Assembly: GCA_020850325.1 (NCBI GenBank) | Contig: JADZEW010000022.1 | Coordinates: 62,001 to 126,000 of the forward strand | From: Methanoregulaceae archaeon | GTDB taxonomy: Bacteria; Armatimonadota; Fimbriimonadia; Fimbriimonadales; Fimbriimonadaceae | Direction: 5' to 3' | DNA: 64,000 nucleotides | Position numbers and translations under genes: made by a program | Notes under the pieces: model-generated | Told to the model about the DNA's origin: nothing | Databases searched by the model: none | The model's input: the letters and a program-made list of their open reading frames with translations, nothing else | Shown here: piece after piece, positions 39,739 through 49,244 of the stretch | Position numbering within the stretch: the stretch's first letter is position 1 | Layout: each line of letters opens with the position of its first letter

Positions 39739-40455
39739 ATGCGCTCCCCAAAACTGAAAAGCGAAGAAGTCGAACTTCAGCCCCTCGAACCCGCCGTCCG
39801 CGAAGTCGCGACCATCATCCGCCGGTATCGGTTGAGCTATGAGCAACTCTCATACGTGACGAAGATGGCGCGGCGCCGGACAGACCTTCGAAACCCGAGG
39901 CCATCCAAGAAGTTGCCGCGCAACCTAACCGACCAGCAACTGGCATCCTTCTTTCAAGCCATTGAGCGTGGTGGCAACGCTGAACATGCTTTGCTCTTCC
40001 GTCTCGCGTACTTCACCGGCCTCCGAGTCGCCGAGCTCTGTGGTCTGCTACGTGATGATGTCGACGTTCAAGGTCTGACCATCCGGGTCAACCAAGGCAA
40101 GGGGAGCAAAGACAGAACCGTCCTGTTCCCCGAACAGCTTCGGTTAGCCATGCGGCTTCACCTTGACTCGACTCGCGACCGACGATTCGTCTTTGAGTCA
40201 CGAAGAAACACCAAGCTATCCCCTCGATGGGTGCAAACGCTGGCATCGGAGTATGGCCGTCAAGCAGGAATTGAGGGTATGACACCTCATCGGTTGCGCC
40301 ACACCCTATTGACCGACCTCTGCCGAGCCGGTCTCTCAGACGCAGCCGTACAGCAGATTTCCGGCCACGCCGACCGGAGAGTCTTGGCGATGTACCAGCA
40401 TCTGGCCTTGAGCGACGTGCGCGACGACTACCAAGAGGCGATGAGGCAGAAGTAA
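39739..40455 (+). CDS. Second tyrosine recombinase (XerC/D-like)
   Basis: TGLRVAELCGLLRDDV, GKGSKDR, HRLRHTLLTDL, ISGHADRRVLAMYQHL. Confidence 0.92.
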   Translation: MRSPKLKSEEVELQPLEPAVREVATIIRRYRLSYEQLSYVTKMARRRTDLRNPRPSKKLPRNLTDQQLASFFQAIERGGNAEHALLFRLAYFTGLRVAELCGLLRDDVDVQGLTIRVNQGKGSKDRTVLFPEQLRLAMRLHLDSTRDRRFVFESRRNTKLSPRWVQTLASEYGRQAGIEGMTPHRLRHTLLTDLCRAGLSDAAVQQISGHADRRVLAMYQHLALSDVRDDYQEAMRQK

Positions 40456-40538
40456 GAGTTCCAACCTGGAAAGCACTCGAAGTAACATAGTCTCAGGTAG
40501 ACAGGATTCTGCAGAATAGGACCTGTCAAACTAGTTAG

Positions 40539-42179
40539 ATGGCGAGGAAGGGCAAGGCACAATCCAATGGGTCAGGAGCACACTTGGGCTTCGAGGCGAC
40601 CATGTGGGCCGCAGCGGACAAGTTGCGGGGGAATATTGATGCCTCCGATTACAAGCATGTTGTGCTCGGCCTCATCTTCCTGAAGTACATCTCCGACGCC
40701 TTTACCGAGCGACGGCTTGCCCTCCTCGACGAAATCAAGAAGGAGCAACCCTCACTCTTTACGGCCGAGGCCCGAAAGGGATATGACGGCGCGGCCCCGG
40801 ACGTGGCCTTGCCCCAATGGGTGAGAGAGACGCTCGACGACCGAGACGAGTATCTCGCCGAGCACGTCTTCTACGTTCCCGAGGTTGCACGGTGGGAGTA
40901 CGTCCAGGCGCAGGCCAAGTTGCCGACGATAGGCAAGACCATCGATGAGGCCATGCTCGCCATCGAGAAGGAGAACCCCCGGCTCCGAGGAGTTTTGCCC
41001 AAAGACTACGCCCGTGAGCAGCTTGACAAGCGGCGACTTGGCGAACTCGTCGACCTCATCGGCAGCATCCAACTTGGCGACAAAGAGAACCGGTCGAAGG
41101 ACGTTCTCGGCCGCGTCTACGAATACTTCCTAGGCCAATTCGCAAGTTCGGAAGGAAAGAAGGGCGGCGAGTATTTCACCCCTCAGGCAGTCGTCCGAGT
41201 CCTCGTCGAGATGTTGGAGCCCCATGAAGGCGCACGCATCTACGACCCGTGCTGTGGTTCTGGAGGAATGTTCGTCCAGTCAGAGAAGTTCATCGAACAG
41301 CATGGCGGTCGCAAAGGACGAATCGCCGTCTACGGCCAAGAGCTCAACCACACCACTTGGCGACTGGCTCAGATGAATCTTGCCATTCGCGGCATCGAGG
41401 CGACCATCGAGGAAGGAGACACCTTCCATGCCGACAAGCACCCCGACCTGAAAGCGGATTTCATCATCGCGAACCCCCCATTTAACATCAGCGACTGGGG
41501 AGGCGACCGCTTGCGGCAAGACGTCCGGTGGAAGTTCGGGGCTCCGCCGGTCGGCAACGCCAACTTCGGCTGGGTTCAGCACTTCATCCATCACTTGGCG
41601 CCCAACGGTACCGCTGGGTTCGTTCTGGCAAACGGTTCTCTCAGCTCGACTCAGTCGGGCGAAGGCGACATTCGCAAAGCCATCGTCGAGGCAGACTTGG
41701 TCGACTGCGTGGTCGCCTTGCCGCCCCAGCTCTTCTACACAACGGGCATCCCGGTTTGCCTGTGGTTCCTCACTCGGAACAAAAACAACGGAAAGTTGCG
41801 CGACCGGCGCGGCGAGGTCTTGTTCATCGACGCCCGCAAGATGGGGACGCTCGTCACCCGAGTCCTGCGCGAACTGTCCACCGAGGAAATCGCCGAAATC
41901 GCTGGCACCTACCATGCTTGGCGAGGTGAACCGGAGGCCGGCACTTTCGAAGACCAGAAGGGCTTTTGCATGTCGGCAAAGCTCTCCGACATCCGCGAGC
42001 ACAATCACATCCTCACTCCCGGTCGATACGTGGGTGCCGAGGACATCGAGGCGGACGACGAGCCGTTTGAGGAGAAGTTTGCTCGGCTGAGCAAGCAACT
42101 TGAGGAGCAATTCTCCGAGTCCAACCGACTTCAGGAAGTCATCCGGGGCAACCTCGCCAGGTTGCGGAGGCCAGAGTGA
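40539..42179 (+). CDS. hsdM: Type I restriction-modification methyltransferase subunit
   Basis: HsdM N-terminal domain, [41 protein letters not shown]. Confidence 0.97.
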   Translation: MARKGKAQSNGSGAHLGFEATMWAAADKLRGNIDASDYKHVVLGLIFLKYISDAFTERRLALLDEIKKEQPSLFTAEARKGYDGAAPDVALPQWVRETLDDRDEYLAEHVFYVPEVARWEYVQAQAKLPTIGKTIDEAMLAIEKENPRLRGVLPKDYAREQLDKRRLGELVDLIGSIQLGDKENRSKDVLGRVYEYFLGQFASSEGKKGGEYFTPQAVVRVLVEMLEPHEGARIYDPCCGSGGMFVQSEKFIEQHGGRKGRIAVYGQELNHTTWRLAQMNLAIRGIEATIEEGDTFHADKHPDLKADFIIANPPFNISDWGGDRLRQDVRWKFGAPPVGNANFGWVQHFIHHLAPNGTAGFVLANGSLSSTQSGEGDIRKAIVEADLVDCVVALPPQLFYTTGIPVCLWFLTRNKNNGKLRDRRGEVLFIDARKMGTLVTRVLRELSTEEIAEIAGTYHAWRGEPEAGTFEDQKGFCMSAKLSDIREHNHILTPGRYVGAEDIEADDEPFEEKFARLSKQLEEQFSESNRLQEVIRGNLARLRRPE

Positions 42180-43177
42180 GCAAGGCGATTTCGCTCTTCT
42201 CTGGATACTCCCAGAAGGAGAACCGGACGACCAACTACTGCCTGCTCGTCCTCAAGCTCCTTTATGAAGAAAACCCGAAGTTTCTGGGTGAAGTGCTCGG
42301 CACGCTAATGGGGGAGCAAATCGGTGAACAGGTCGGGGTTCAGTTTCGCCAGCAGCACAAGCGAGCAAAGAGCATCCCAGATGGGCTGATTTGCCAAACC
42401 GCCTTCACCATCTACATTGAGACCAAGAACTTCGATTGGTTCTATGACGCCCAGATTGCCAACCACCTGGCCGCGCTGAACTATGAAGCGCCGGGTCTGA
42501 AAATCCTGCTGGCCCTCGGCAACTTCGAGTCCTACGACGAGAACCGCTTCGAGACCGTTCAGAAGCTCTGCGAGACCACCTATCAAGGGAAAGTCGTGTT
42601 CGCATCGGCGGGCTTCGAAGACCTTCTCGATGCCCTGCGCAACATCACTTTGCCCAAGAACCTTGCCGATGCAGTCGAGGACTTCGGCGCCTACCTCGAC
42701 GAGGAGGGTCTGCTTCCGAACTGGCAGTATCGACTCGACGTCGTGAACTGCGCGGGCATCGTGGATGAACCGATTGAAGGGCAGGTCTATCTTTGCCCGG
42801 CGACCGGCGGCCATTACAATCACAAGCGGAGCAAGTTCTTCGGTCTCTACAAAGGCAAGCAGGTTGGCTATGTCGCGCTCATCGAGGCTGTGGTTGACCT
42901 GCATGGAGACGATGACCACCAGATTCTCTGGAAGAACGTCGCCATCACTGACAAGGAGGTCGTAGAGCAGGCTCGGGCTAAGCTTGCCCGGTGGCGACCC
43001 GGCAACTTCCCGACGCGGGTCTTCTTACTTGGCGAACTCGTAGCAACATCATTCAGAAAGGACACTCCGAAAGGGATGCAAGGCTCGAAGCAGTATTTCT
43101 GGGTCAATGCCAAGGATGCCCATGACCTAGCCGGCCAGCTTGCTGACCGGGGCTGGTCGGAATGGAGGGCGAGTTGA
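42176..43177 (+). CDS. Putative PD-(D/E)xK-type protein embedded in type I R-M locus
   Basis: GTG start overlapping hsdM stop; [22 protein letters not shown] fits D-(x)n-ExK. Confidence 0.6.
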   Translation: MSKAISLFSGYSQKENRTTNYCLLVLKLLYEENPKFLGEVLGTLMGEQIGEQVGVQFRQQHKRAKSIPDGLICQTAFTIYIETKNFDWFYDAQIANHLAALNYEAPGLKILLALGNFESYDENRFETVQKLCETTYQGKVVFASAGFEDLLDALRNITLPKNLADAVEDFGAYLDEEGLLPNWQYRLDVVNCAGIVDEPIEGQVYLCPATGGHYNHKRSKFFGLYKGKQVGYVALIEAVVDLHGDDDHQILWKNVAITDKEVVEQARAKLARWRPGNFPTRVFLLGELVATSFRKDTPKGMQGSKQYFWVNAKDAHDLAGQLADRGWSEWRAS

Positions 43178-43232
43178 GGATGGCAAACCATCGTGAGGGG
43201 TTGCGTCGGAGTTCGTTCGACGGGGTGACCCC

Positions 43233-44126
43233 ATGGCAATAACGCAACGCGTTCGGGACCGACTTCTCGTTGAAGCACGACACCGGTGCACTATCTGCGC
43301 TGAGAAAGCCTATGAGCTTCATCACATCATCGAACAAGCTCAGGGCGGTGACGACTCAGAGGAGAACCTGATTGTCCTTTGCCCCAACTGTCACCAGCAG
43401 CGCGTACATCGGAACAAGGAGTTCTCGATGGAGCAGCTCCGCCAATACAAAGCCAACCTAAGGGAGCGCAACGAGGTCGAGCGAAGACTGGTGATGAACC
43501 TCCAAGACATTCGGGTTCTCATGGAGACCGAAGGCTTGGCAGCGGCGCAAAAATCCCTTCGACGGGAGTTATCAGAAGCTGCATCACAGATTGATGAGGC
43601 TAACTCTCCCTCTGCCTTTGAGGCAGTCGAGACTACGGCTCGCTGGCTCGCCGAGCGGGAGGCGCTCCATGCAGGAGCCCGCGAGGCCCTGGAACTGGAG
43701 TGCGACATCGACATTCAGCGAGAACTTGCGAAGTGGGGCGAGTTCAAGATTGTCGAGGTTGATGAAGCTGGATGGAAGAAGGCGGACGACTTTCCAGCAG
43801 CCTATTCATTCGTCGTTAAGCTCAATGGACCCCCATACAGCCAGTGGTGCGAAGTGTTCGAGAACGAATACAAAACCTCGTTCTACATGATGAAACGCAA
43901 GTCTAGGGTGTCCGGCGACCGCCTGGTTATGATAGTGGCGGACTCTGACAACCTCCAAAACCACCTCGACTTCCTGAAGCAACTTGTCGAGTCGACGAAT
44001 CAACGAATTCGAGACCACTTGGAGAGAACACTTCGACCGCACCTCAACCGCGAGAGGGCACGGGTCTTGGCCGAGTTCGATACCATTGAGTCGCTCAAGA
44101 GCAAGGTGAAGGGGTTGAAGCTATGA
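43233..44126 (+). CDS. HNH endonuclease with C-terminal extension of unknown function
   Basis: RHRCTICAEKAYELHHIIEQAQGGDDSEENLIVLCPNCHQQRVH. Confidence 0.88.
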   Translation: MAITQRVRDRLLVEARHRCTICAEKAYELHHIIEQAQGGDDSEENLIVLCPNCHQQRVHRNKEFSMEQLRQYKANLRERNEVERRLVMNLQDIRVLMETEGLAAAQKSLRRELSEAASQIDEANSPSAFEAVETTARWLAEREALHAGAREALELECDIDIQRELAKWGEFKIVEVDEAGWKKADDFPAAYSFVVKLNGPPYSQWCEVFENEYKTSFYMMKRKSRVSGDRLVMIVADSDNLQNHLDFLKQLVESTNQRIRDHLERTLRPHLNRERARVLAEFDTIESLKSKVKGLKL

Positions 44127-44218
44127 GTCCCGCAGTCATTTTCGACTCCAGGGCTCGGGGAGAACATCCTGTTATGAGTGCTCAATGCCCGCAGCGACTT
44201 CCTGTCCCTGCCGGTGGG

Positions 44219-44353
44219 CTACTTGCCCTTCTTGGGTTGTCGCTGGCTGAGAGCAGACCCGGCGACCGACTTGGCGGCCTTGCTCGCGTTTCCGCTCTGC
44301 AAGACCTTGCTGGCCGTCGAGGCAACCTTCGGCGACGTTTTCTTACATCCCAT
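44219..44353 (-). CDS. Candidate 44-aa basic microprotein (absent from ORF track)
   Basis: Minus-strand ATG ORF MGCKKTSPKVASTASKVLQSGNASKAAKSVAGSALSQRQPKKGK with GAGG-like RBS upstream. Confidence 0.6.
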   Translation of the reverse strand: MGCKKTSPKVASTASKVLQSGNASKAAKSVAGSALSQRQPKKGK

Positions 44354-44496
44354 GGTGGTTTGACCTCGTTGTTAGATTTCGGCGCACCGGTCGCTTGCGC
44401 GACGCCCATCGACCGAGGCACGGTGCTCCACAATTACAGACGCACGTCTACGCTGACGCGATGCGCGAATTTGGCAGTCGGAGCAAGAGAGTGCTA

Positions 44497-45789
44497 ATGG
44501 GGGAATCAAGTTGGCCACTAATAAGCATCGAGGATGCTACCGAAGCCATCATCGACTATCGCGGGAAAACTCCCGAAAAGACGCAGTCCGGGGTTCCCCT
44601 GATTACCGCGAAAGTAGTCAAGAACGGTCGAATCGAAGAACCTGACGAGTTCATCGCAGAAGCTGACTACATTCCCTGGATGAGACGGGGGATGCCGAAG
44701 CCAGGAGATGTCCTAATCACCACTGAGGCTCCGCTCGGGGAAGTAGCGCAACTAGATGGTCGCCGAGTTGCCTTGGCACAACGTCTCATCGGCCTACGCG
44801 GTCGAGCAGGCTTTCTCGACAACGGGTTCTTGAAGTACACCTTGATGTCGCAGTTTGTGCAAGACCAGTTGCACAGCCGAGCCTCTGGAAGCACCGTGAG
44901 TGGTATCAAGCAGAGCGAACTTCGGAAGGTTGAACTACCCATACCGGACTTTGAAACGCAATGCCGCATCTCTGGGCTGTTGAGCGCGCTCGACGACAAG
45001 ATTGAACTCAACCGGCGCATGAATGAGACGCTGGAGGCGATGGCACGGGCGCTGTTCCGGTCGTGGTTCGTCGACTTCGACCCGGTGCGAGCAAAGTCCG
45101 AAGGCCGCCCAACCGGCCTCCCCGCCGACCTCGAAGCCCTCTTCCCCAACGAATTCGAAGACTCCCCCCTCGGCGAGATACCTAGGGGCTGGAGGGCTGG
45201 AAGCGTATCTGATGTTGCGGGTATTGGCCGCCAACAGGTCAACCCAGGGGATGCGCCGGATGAGGTCTTCGCCCACTTCAGCATCCCCGCGTTCGATGCC
45301 GGCCGCAACCCGATTCTGGAAGTTGGGTTTGCCATCAAGAGCAACAAGCTCGTTGTCACACTTGGCTCGATTCTGGTCTCGAAGCTGAATCCCCACATCC
45401 CTAGGGTCTGGCTAACCGATGTCGACCCGGCATATCGTGCTGTTGGCTCTACCGAGTTCTTCGTCCTGCAAGCCAAGGCACCACACTCCTCAGCGTTCCT
45501 GTATTCCTTGATGTCGTCGCCCGAGTTCGCGGTTGACCTTCAGACCCTGGTGACCGGAACATCGAACAGCCATCAGCGGGTGCAACCCGAGGCCTTCATG
45601 TCCTACTCGCTGGTGGTGCCTTCCGACGAGACTGCGACGGCCTTCGAGTCCCTTGTGAAGCCACTCCTCGACCAGGTTCTAGCAAACCGGAAGGAGATGG
45701 CGCAACTGGCCAAGACTCGCGATGAACTGCTTCCTAAGCTGCTGAGTGAGGAGATAGAGGTCGCCGAGGCGGAGGTCAAGGAATCATGA
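44497..45789 (+). CDS. hsdS: Type I restriction-modification specificity subunit
   Basis: Two TRD-like halves with conserved CRISGLLSALDDKIELNRRMNETLEAMARALFRSWFVDFDPV central region. Confidence 0.93.
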   Translation: MGESSWPLISIEDATEAIIDYRGKTPEKTQSGVPLITAKVVKNGRIEEPDEFIAEADYIPWMRRGMPKPGDVLITTEAPLGEVAQLDGRRVALAQRLIGLRGRAGFLDNGFLKYTLMSQFVQDQLHSRASGSTVSGIKQSELRKVELPIPDFETQCRISGLLSALDDKIELNRRMNETLEAMARALFRSWFVDFDPVRAKSEGRPTGLPADLEALFPNEFEDSPLGEIPRGWRAGSVSDVAGIGRQQVNPGDAPDEVFAHFSIPAFDAGRNPILEVGFAIKSNKLVVTLGSILVSKLNPHIPRVWLTDVDPAYRAVGSTEFFVLQAKAPHSSAFLYSLMSSPEFAVDLQTLVTGTSNSHQRVQPEAFMSYSLVVPSDETATAFESLVKPLLDQVLANRKEMAQLAKTRDELLPKLLSEEIEVAEAEVKES

Positions 45790-46802
45790 GTCTGCCGCTG
45801 TACCGTTCCGAACAGAGGGCAGTCTCCGAGGTAACGCGCAAGGAGCTGTTCGACCTACTGCGCCTTTGTGACGGCGACTATCACGGGTCAATAGATGAAG
45901 TCGATTTCCTCAACCGAATCTACGACCTAGACGCAATGCCATCTTACGATGGCCGCTCCGCCTACAACACCGCCCGTAAGGACATCATCCAGCACACGGT
46001 CAATAACAACGACTGGGAGTCAGATTGGGTCTTTACGGATGATAGATTTGAGCTAGCTAAGGGAGCTGACGAGGTGCTTCTCCGTTTCCTCGCTGAGACC
46101 CTGCACCCAGTTGTACGAAGCAGCGACGAAGCACAGGAACTTGCGAAGAAGTATAACGACCTGCTCCGAATGGACGGGTGGCAACTGCTCCCCGTCCGTG
46201 AGATTTCCGGAAGACCGGTCTACGGCGCTGTCCCCTTTGCGGCAGACGGAGCTTTGGTGTTCGGTGCAGCGAAGACGATTCAGCAGAAGCTGGACAGTGC
46301 TTACTTAGGCATCCAGATTACGCGGCTTCAACAGGCCGTGGTCAATGACCCCGAACTGGCCATAGGCACGGCCAAGGAGTTCCTGGAGTCCGTCACCAAG
46401 ACTGTCCTTCAGGCCAAGGGTGAGGCGTGGGGTTCCGGCGATTCGTTTCCGTCACTGGTCAAGCAGGCGCTGAAGGTCCTCAAGGTCGTGCCCGATGGCA
46501 TCTCGCGACAGCCCGAAACCGAACAAGCGATTCGGGTTCTTATCAACAACCTGGGTTCGAGTGTCGACAAGCTGGCGGAACTTCGCAACTGGCATGGCAC
46601 CGGCCACGGAAAGGATGCACAACCACAGGATGAGACCTGGCTTGGCGAACACCATGCTCGATTCGTGGTTGGTGTTTCTATCCAAATCGCCCAGTTCATC
46701 TTCGATTGTCTGCAAGCCGAAGGGCAACGGCCCTTGCCGGTGGTTGCTGCGGACGCTGAATTTGTTGCATCCGACGAATACGACCCCTTCGCGGATAACT
46801 GA
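45786..46802 (+). CDS. Abortive-infection-type protein (Abi_C-like C-terminus)
   Basis: AKEFLESVTKTVL ... LINNLGSSVDKLAELRNWHGTGHGK...FIFDCLQ; overlaps hsdS by 4 nt. Confidence 0.75.
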   Translation: MSLPLYRSEQRAVSEVTRKELFDLLRLCDGDYHGSIDEVDFLNRIYDLDAMPSYDGRSAYNTARKDIIQHTVNNNDWESDWVFTDDRFELAKGADEVLLRFLAETLHPVVRSSDEAQELAKKYNDLLRMDGWQLLPVREISGRPVYGAVPFAADGALVFGAAKTIQQKLDSAYLGIQITRLQQAVVNDPELAIGTAKEFLESVTKTVLQAKGEAWGSGDSFPSLVKQALKVLKVVPDGISRQPETEQAIRVLINNLGSSVDKLAELRNWHGTGHGKDAQPQDETWLGEHHARFVVGVSIQIAQFIFDCLQAEGQRPLPVVAADAEFVASDEYDPFADN

Positions 46803-46949
46803 CCATGACTACCCGAGGGTCGCAACCAACCACAATGTTGACTACTAGCCTCTGTGAGAGACAGTCAGGTCCGTTGATTGCGGACCAGAATGAAGTCATG
46901 TGGTCCCAAAGAGAAGTGGCACGGTTGAGCTCGCGTGCATGGGGGAGCC

Positions 46950-49244
46950 ATGCTTGAAAAGGTCATCACCATACAGGGTGTGGGGCTCTTCGAGGAGGCA
47001 AGCACCCCAGTGGACTTTGGCCGGGTGACGCTGATTTACGGCGAGAATGCAAAGGGTAAATCGACCTTCGCCTGGATACTCAGCAACGCGGCCAAAGGAG
47101 ATGCGACCCAAATGGCGGCAAAGAAGACGTTCAAGTTTGGTGGCTCCCCCAAGGTAGGTCTCTTGTTTAGCACCAAAGGCGGAAAACTGAATTGCACGTT
47201 CAAAGACGGTGCGTGGTCAAACACCTTTGCCTCCATTGAAGTGTTTGACTCGGTCTTCGTAGATGACAATGTCTATTCCGGGATGGCGGTGGAGTCCAAA
47301 CAGCGCCAGCAATTGCTGGATTTCGTGTTGGGTGACGTCCCAGTTGAAATCAAGAAGTCGATTGATAGGTTGGACTCCGACTCGCGCCGAGCATCTGCTG
47401 ACAAGTCCAGTGCAGAAGCTACTTTAAGGGGATATGCTGCCCCATATACAGTCCCCCAGTACATTAAGGCTACGGTACCAGCTGACCTGGAAATCCAGTT
47501 GCAGCGTGCTCTCCAGACCCTGCAGGACGTAAAGAATGCCGAGTCCATCCACGCGCGCGTCAGACCCAAAAGCATCATGCAACTGGGGTTCTTTCTTGAT
47601 GAGCTATTTGCGCAATTCCAGGTCAACGTTAAGGGGCTTGAGGAGAGTGCGGAACGGCGTTTGCGCCAGCACATCGGGACTCGTCCAGCGAACATGGAAC
47701 CATGGCTGCAAGAGGGTCTAGAGTTCTGCATCGACGATAGGTGCCCGTTCTGTGGACAGGCACAGGCCCCGGACTCCCTCATCGATTCCTATAAGGCCTT
47801 CTTCAATGAGGCATATAGAGAGTTTCAGCAGAATCTTGGCAAACTAGTTGCCCAGGCAAGGACGCGAATGAGCGACGCTACAGTCGAGAAGCTCATCACT
47901 CTTGCTACAACTAACAATGATGCCATGGCGTCTTGGGCTCCTCAAGTGGACCTGAAGCCTGTTCCTTTCCCGGAAGACACATTTCGTGCAGCACTCACAA
48001 CCTTTCGTGAGTCCCTAGAGGGGCTTGTGGCGAAGAAGCTTAGTTCGCCACTTGAGGCCATCAGCGAAGATGCTCAAGCCGAAGTTACTGAACTAGCCGA
48101 GCAAGTCAACACGACGCTCGATGACTACCGAACAGAAGTCAACCGTCGAATCGAAGGCATCACCCAGTTCCTTCAGTCCTTGAAGAAGGGCAGCGTCAAG
48201 CAGGTAGAAACGGACGTTTCGAAGTTGGAGGCCCTCAAGAAGCGCAGCTTGCCAGTTGTCGCCGATTTGGTTGGCAAGTACACGACCGCCGCTGCAGACT
48301 ATAAGCGACTAAACGAGGAGAAAGGCAAGCTGCAGAGGAAGCTGCGAGAACTGGCCCCAAGTATCATCACGCCTTACGTAACTGAGATTAATAAACTCCT
48401 CAAGAGTTTTGGGGCTGAGTTTGTCATTGAGAGCGTTGCTCAGGCCAATGACGGCGGGAGGCCAACTGTGAAGTACAGCCTCAATGTGCGGGGAAATGAG
48501 GTTCAGTTGGGTAACCGAGAATCGTCGAAGGGTTCTCCTTCATTCGGTTCTTCGTTGAGTGAAGGGGACAAGCGAACGCTGGCCCTCGCGTTCTTCTTAG
48601 CCAAAATTCGTACAGACACGTCGTTGCCTGAGAAGGTCATCGTGATAGACGACCCCATGTCCAGTTTGGACAGAAACCGGCAGCGCCAAACTATCCAAGT
48701 ATTGGAGGAGCTATCGCGAAGCACCCGGCAGCTTGTTGTCTTATCTCATGATGCGCGATTTTTGGAAGCTCTTAGGGCGAAAGTGATAGGTCGAGCTGCG
48801 GGGGGAGTTCAACCGGGAGTCGTCGCTCTTGCCTTGACTCGTGGCCAAGTTGGTGTCTCGTTCTCTGTATGCAATCTAAATCGATTGGCCATGCAGGGAT
48901 ATGCCGACAAGCGCGCTCGGCTGCAAGAGTATCTGGATGGGAAGAATGGCGACCCTCAGGCTGCAATTCCACTTGTTCGGGCTGTACTGGAGGGTTTTCT
49001 AAAGTTGAAGTACCCTACGGCAATAAATCCGGACCACTCTTTGGGCGATATTATCTACCAAAAGGACACTTATCCAGTGTTTGTCAAGCAGGGCCTCGAA
49101 CCACACTTGGAGCGACTTAAGGTCCTGAATGGGACTTGTGTGTTCAGTCACGGTGGAAATCTCGACGATGAACTGGGTGTGACGGATAGTGAAGTTAGGC
49201 AGTGGGCGCAAGAGGTGCTCGACCTGATACATGGAGGCCTGTAG
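46950..49244 (+). CDS. AAA_13-type ATPase, RloC/PrrC-like
   Basis: LIYGENAKGKSTFAWIL, RCPFCGQ CxxC motif, SLSEGDKRTLALAFFLAKI, VIVIDDPMSSLDRNRQ; between HsdS and HsdR. Confidence 0.8.
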   Translation: MLEKVITIQGVGLFEEASTPVDFGRVTLIYGENAKGKSTFAWILSNAAKGDATQMAAKKTFKFGGSPKVGLLFSTKGGKLNCTFKDGAWSNTFASIEVFDSVFVDDNVYSGMAVESKQRQQLLDFVLGDVPVEIKKSIDRLDSDSRRASADKSSAEATLRGYAAPYTVPQYIKATVPADLEIQLQRALQTLQDVKNAESIHARVRPKSIMQLGFFLDELFAQFQVNVKGLEESAERRLRQHIGTRPANMEPWLQEGLEFCIDDRCPFCGQAQAPDSLIDSYKAFFNEAYREFQQNLGKLVAQARTRMSDATVEKLITLATTNNDAMASWAPQVDLKPVPFPEDTFRAALTTFRESLEGLVAKKLSSPLEAISEDAQAEVTELAEQVNTTLDDYRTEVNRRIEGITQFLQSLKKGSVKQVETDVSKLEALKKRSLPVVADLVGKYTTAAADYKRLNEEKGKLQRKLRELAPSIITPYVTEINKLLKSFGAEFVIESVAQANDGGRPTVKYSLNVRGNEVQLGNRESSKGSPSFGSSLSEGDKRTLALAFFLAKIRTDTSLPEKVIVIDDPMSSLDRNRQRQTIQVLEELSRSTRQLVVLSHDARFLEALRAKVIGRAAGGVQPGVVALALTRGQVGVSFSVCNLNRLAMQGYADKRARLQEYLDGKNGDPQAAIPLVRAVLEGFLKLKYPTAINPDHSLGDIIYQKDTYPVFVKQGLEPHLERLKVLNGTCVFSHGGNLDDELGVTDSEVRQWAQEVLDLIHGGL

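Noticed and set aside
41280-42110. 276-aa minus-strand ORF within hsdM
   Set aside because: Antisense to a clear HsdM with no recognisable motif
44395-44496. 34-aa N-terminal extension of HsdS in the ORF track
   Set aside because: Extension lacks HsdS-like sequence; ATG at 44497 begins a normal HsdS N-terminus
39739-45789. Phase-variable hsdS inversion system driven by the XerC/D-like gene
   Set aside because: Only one hsdS and no silent hsdS fragment or inverted repeats around it were seen
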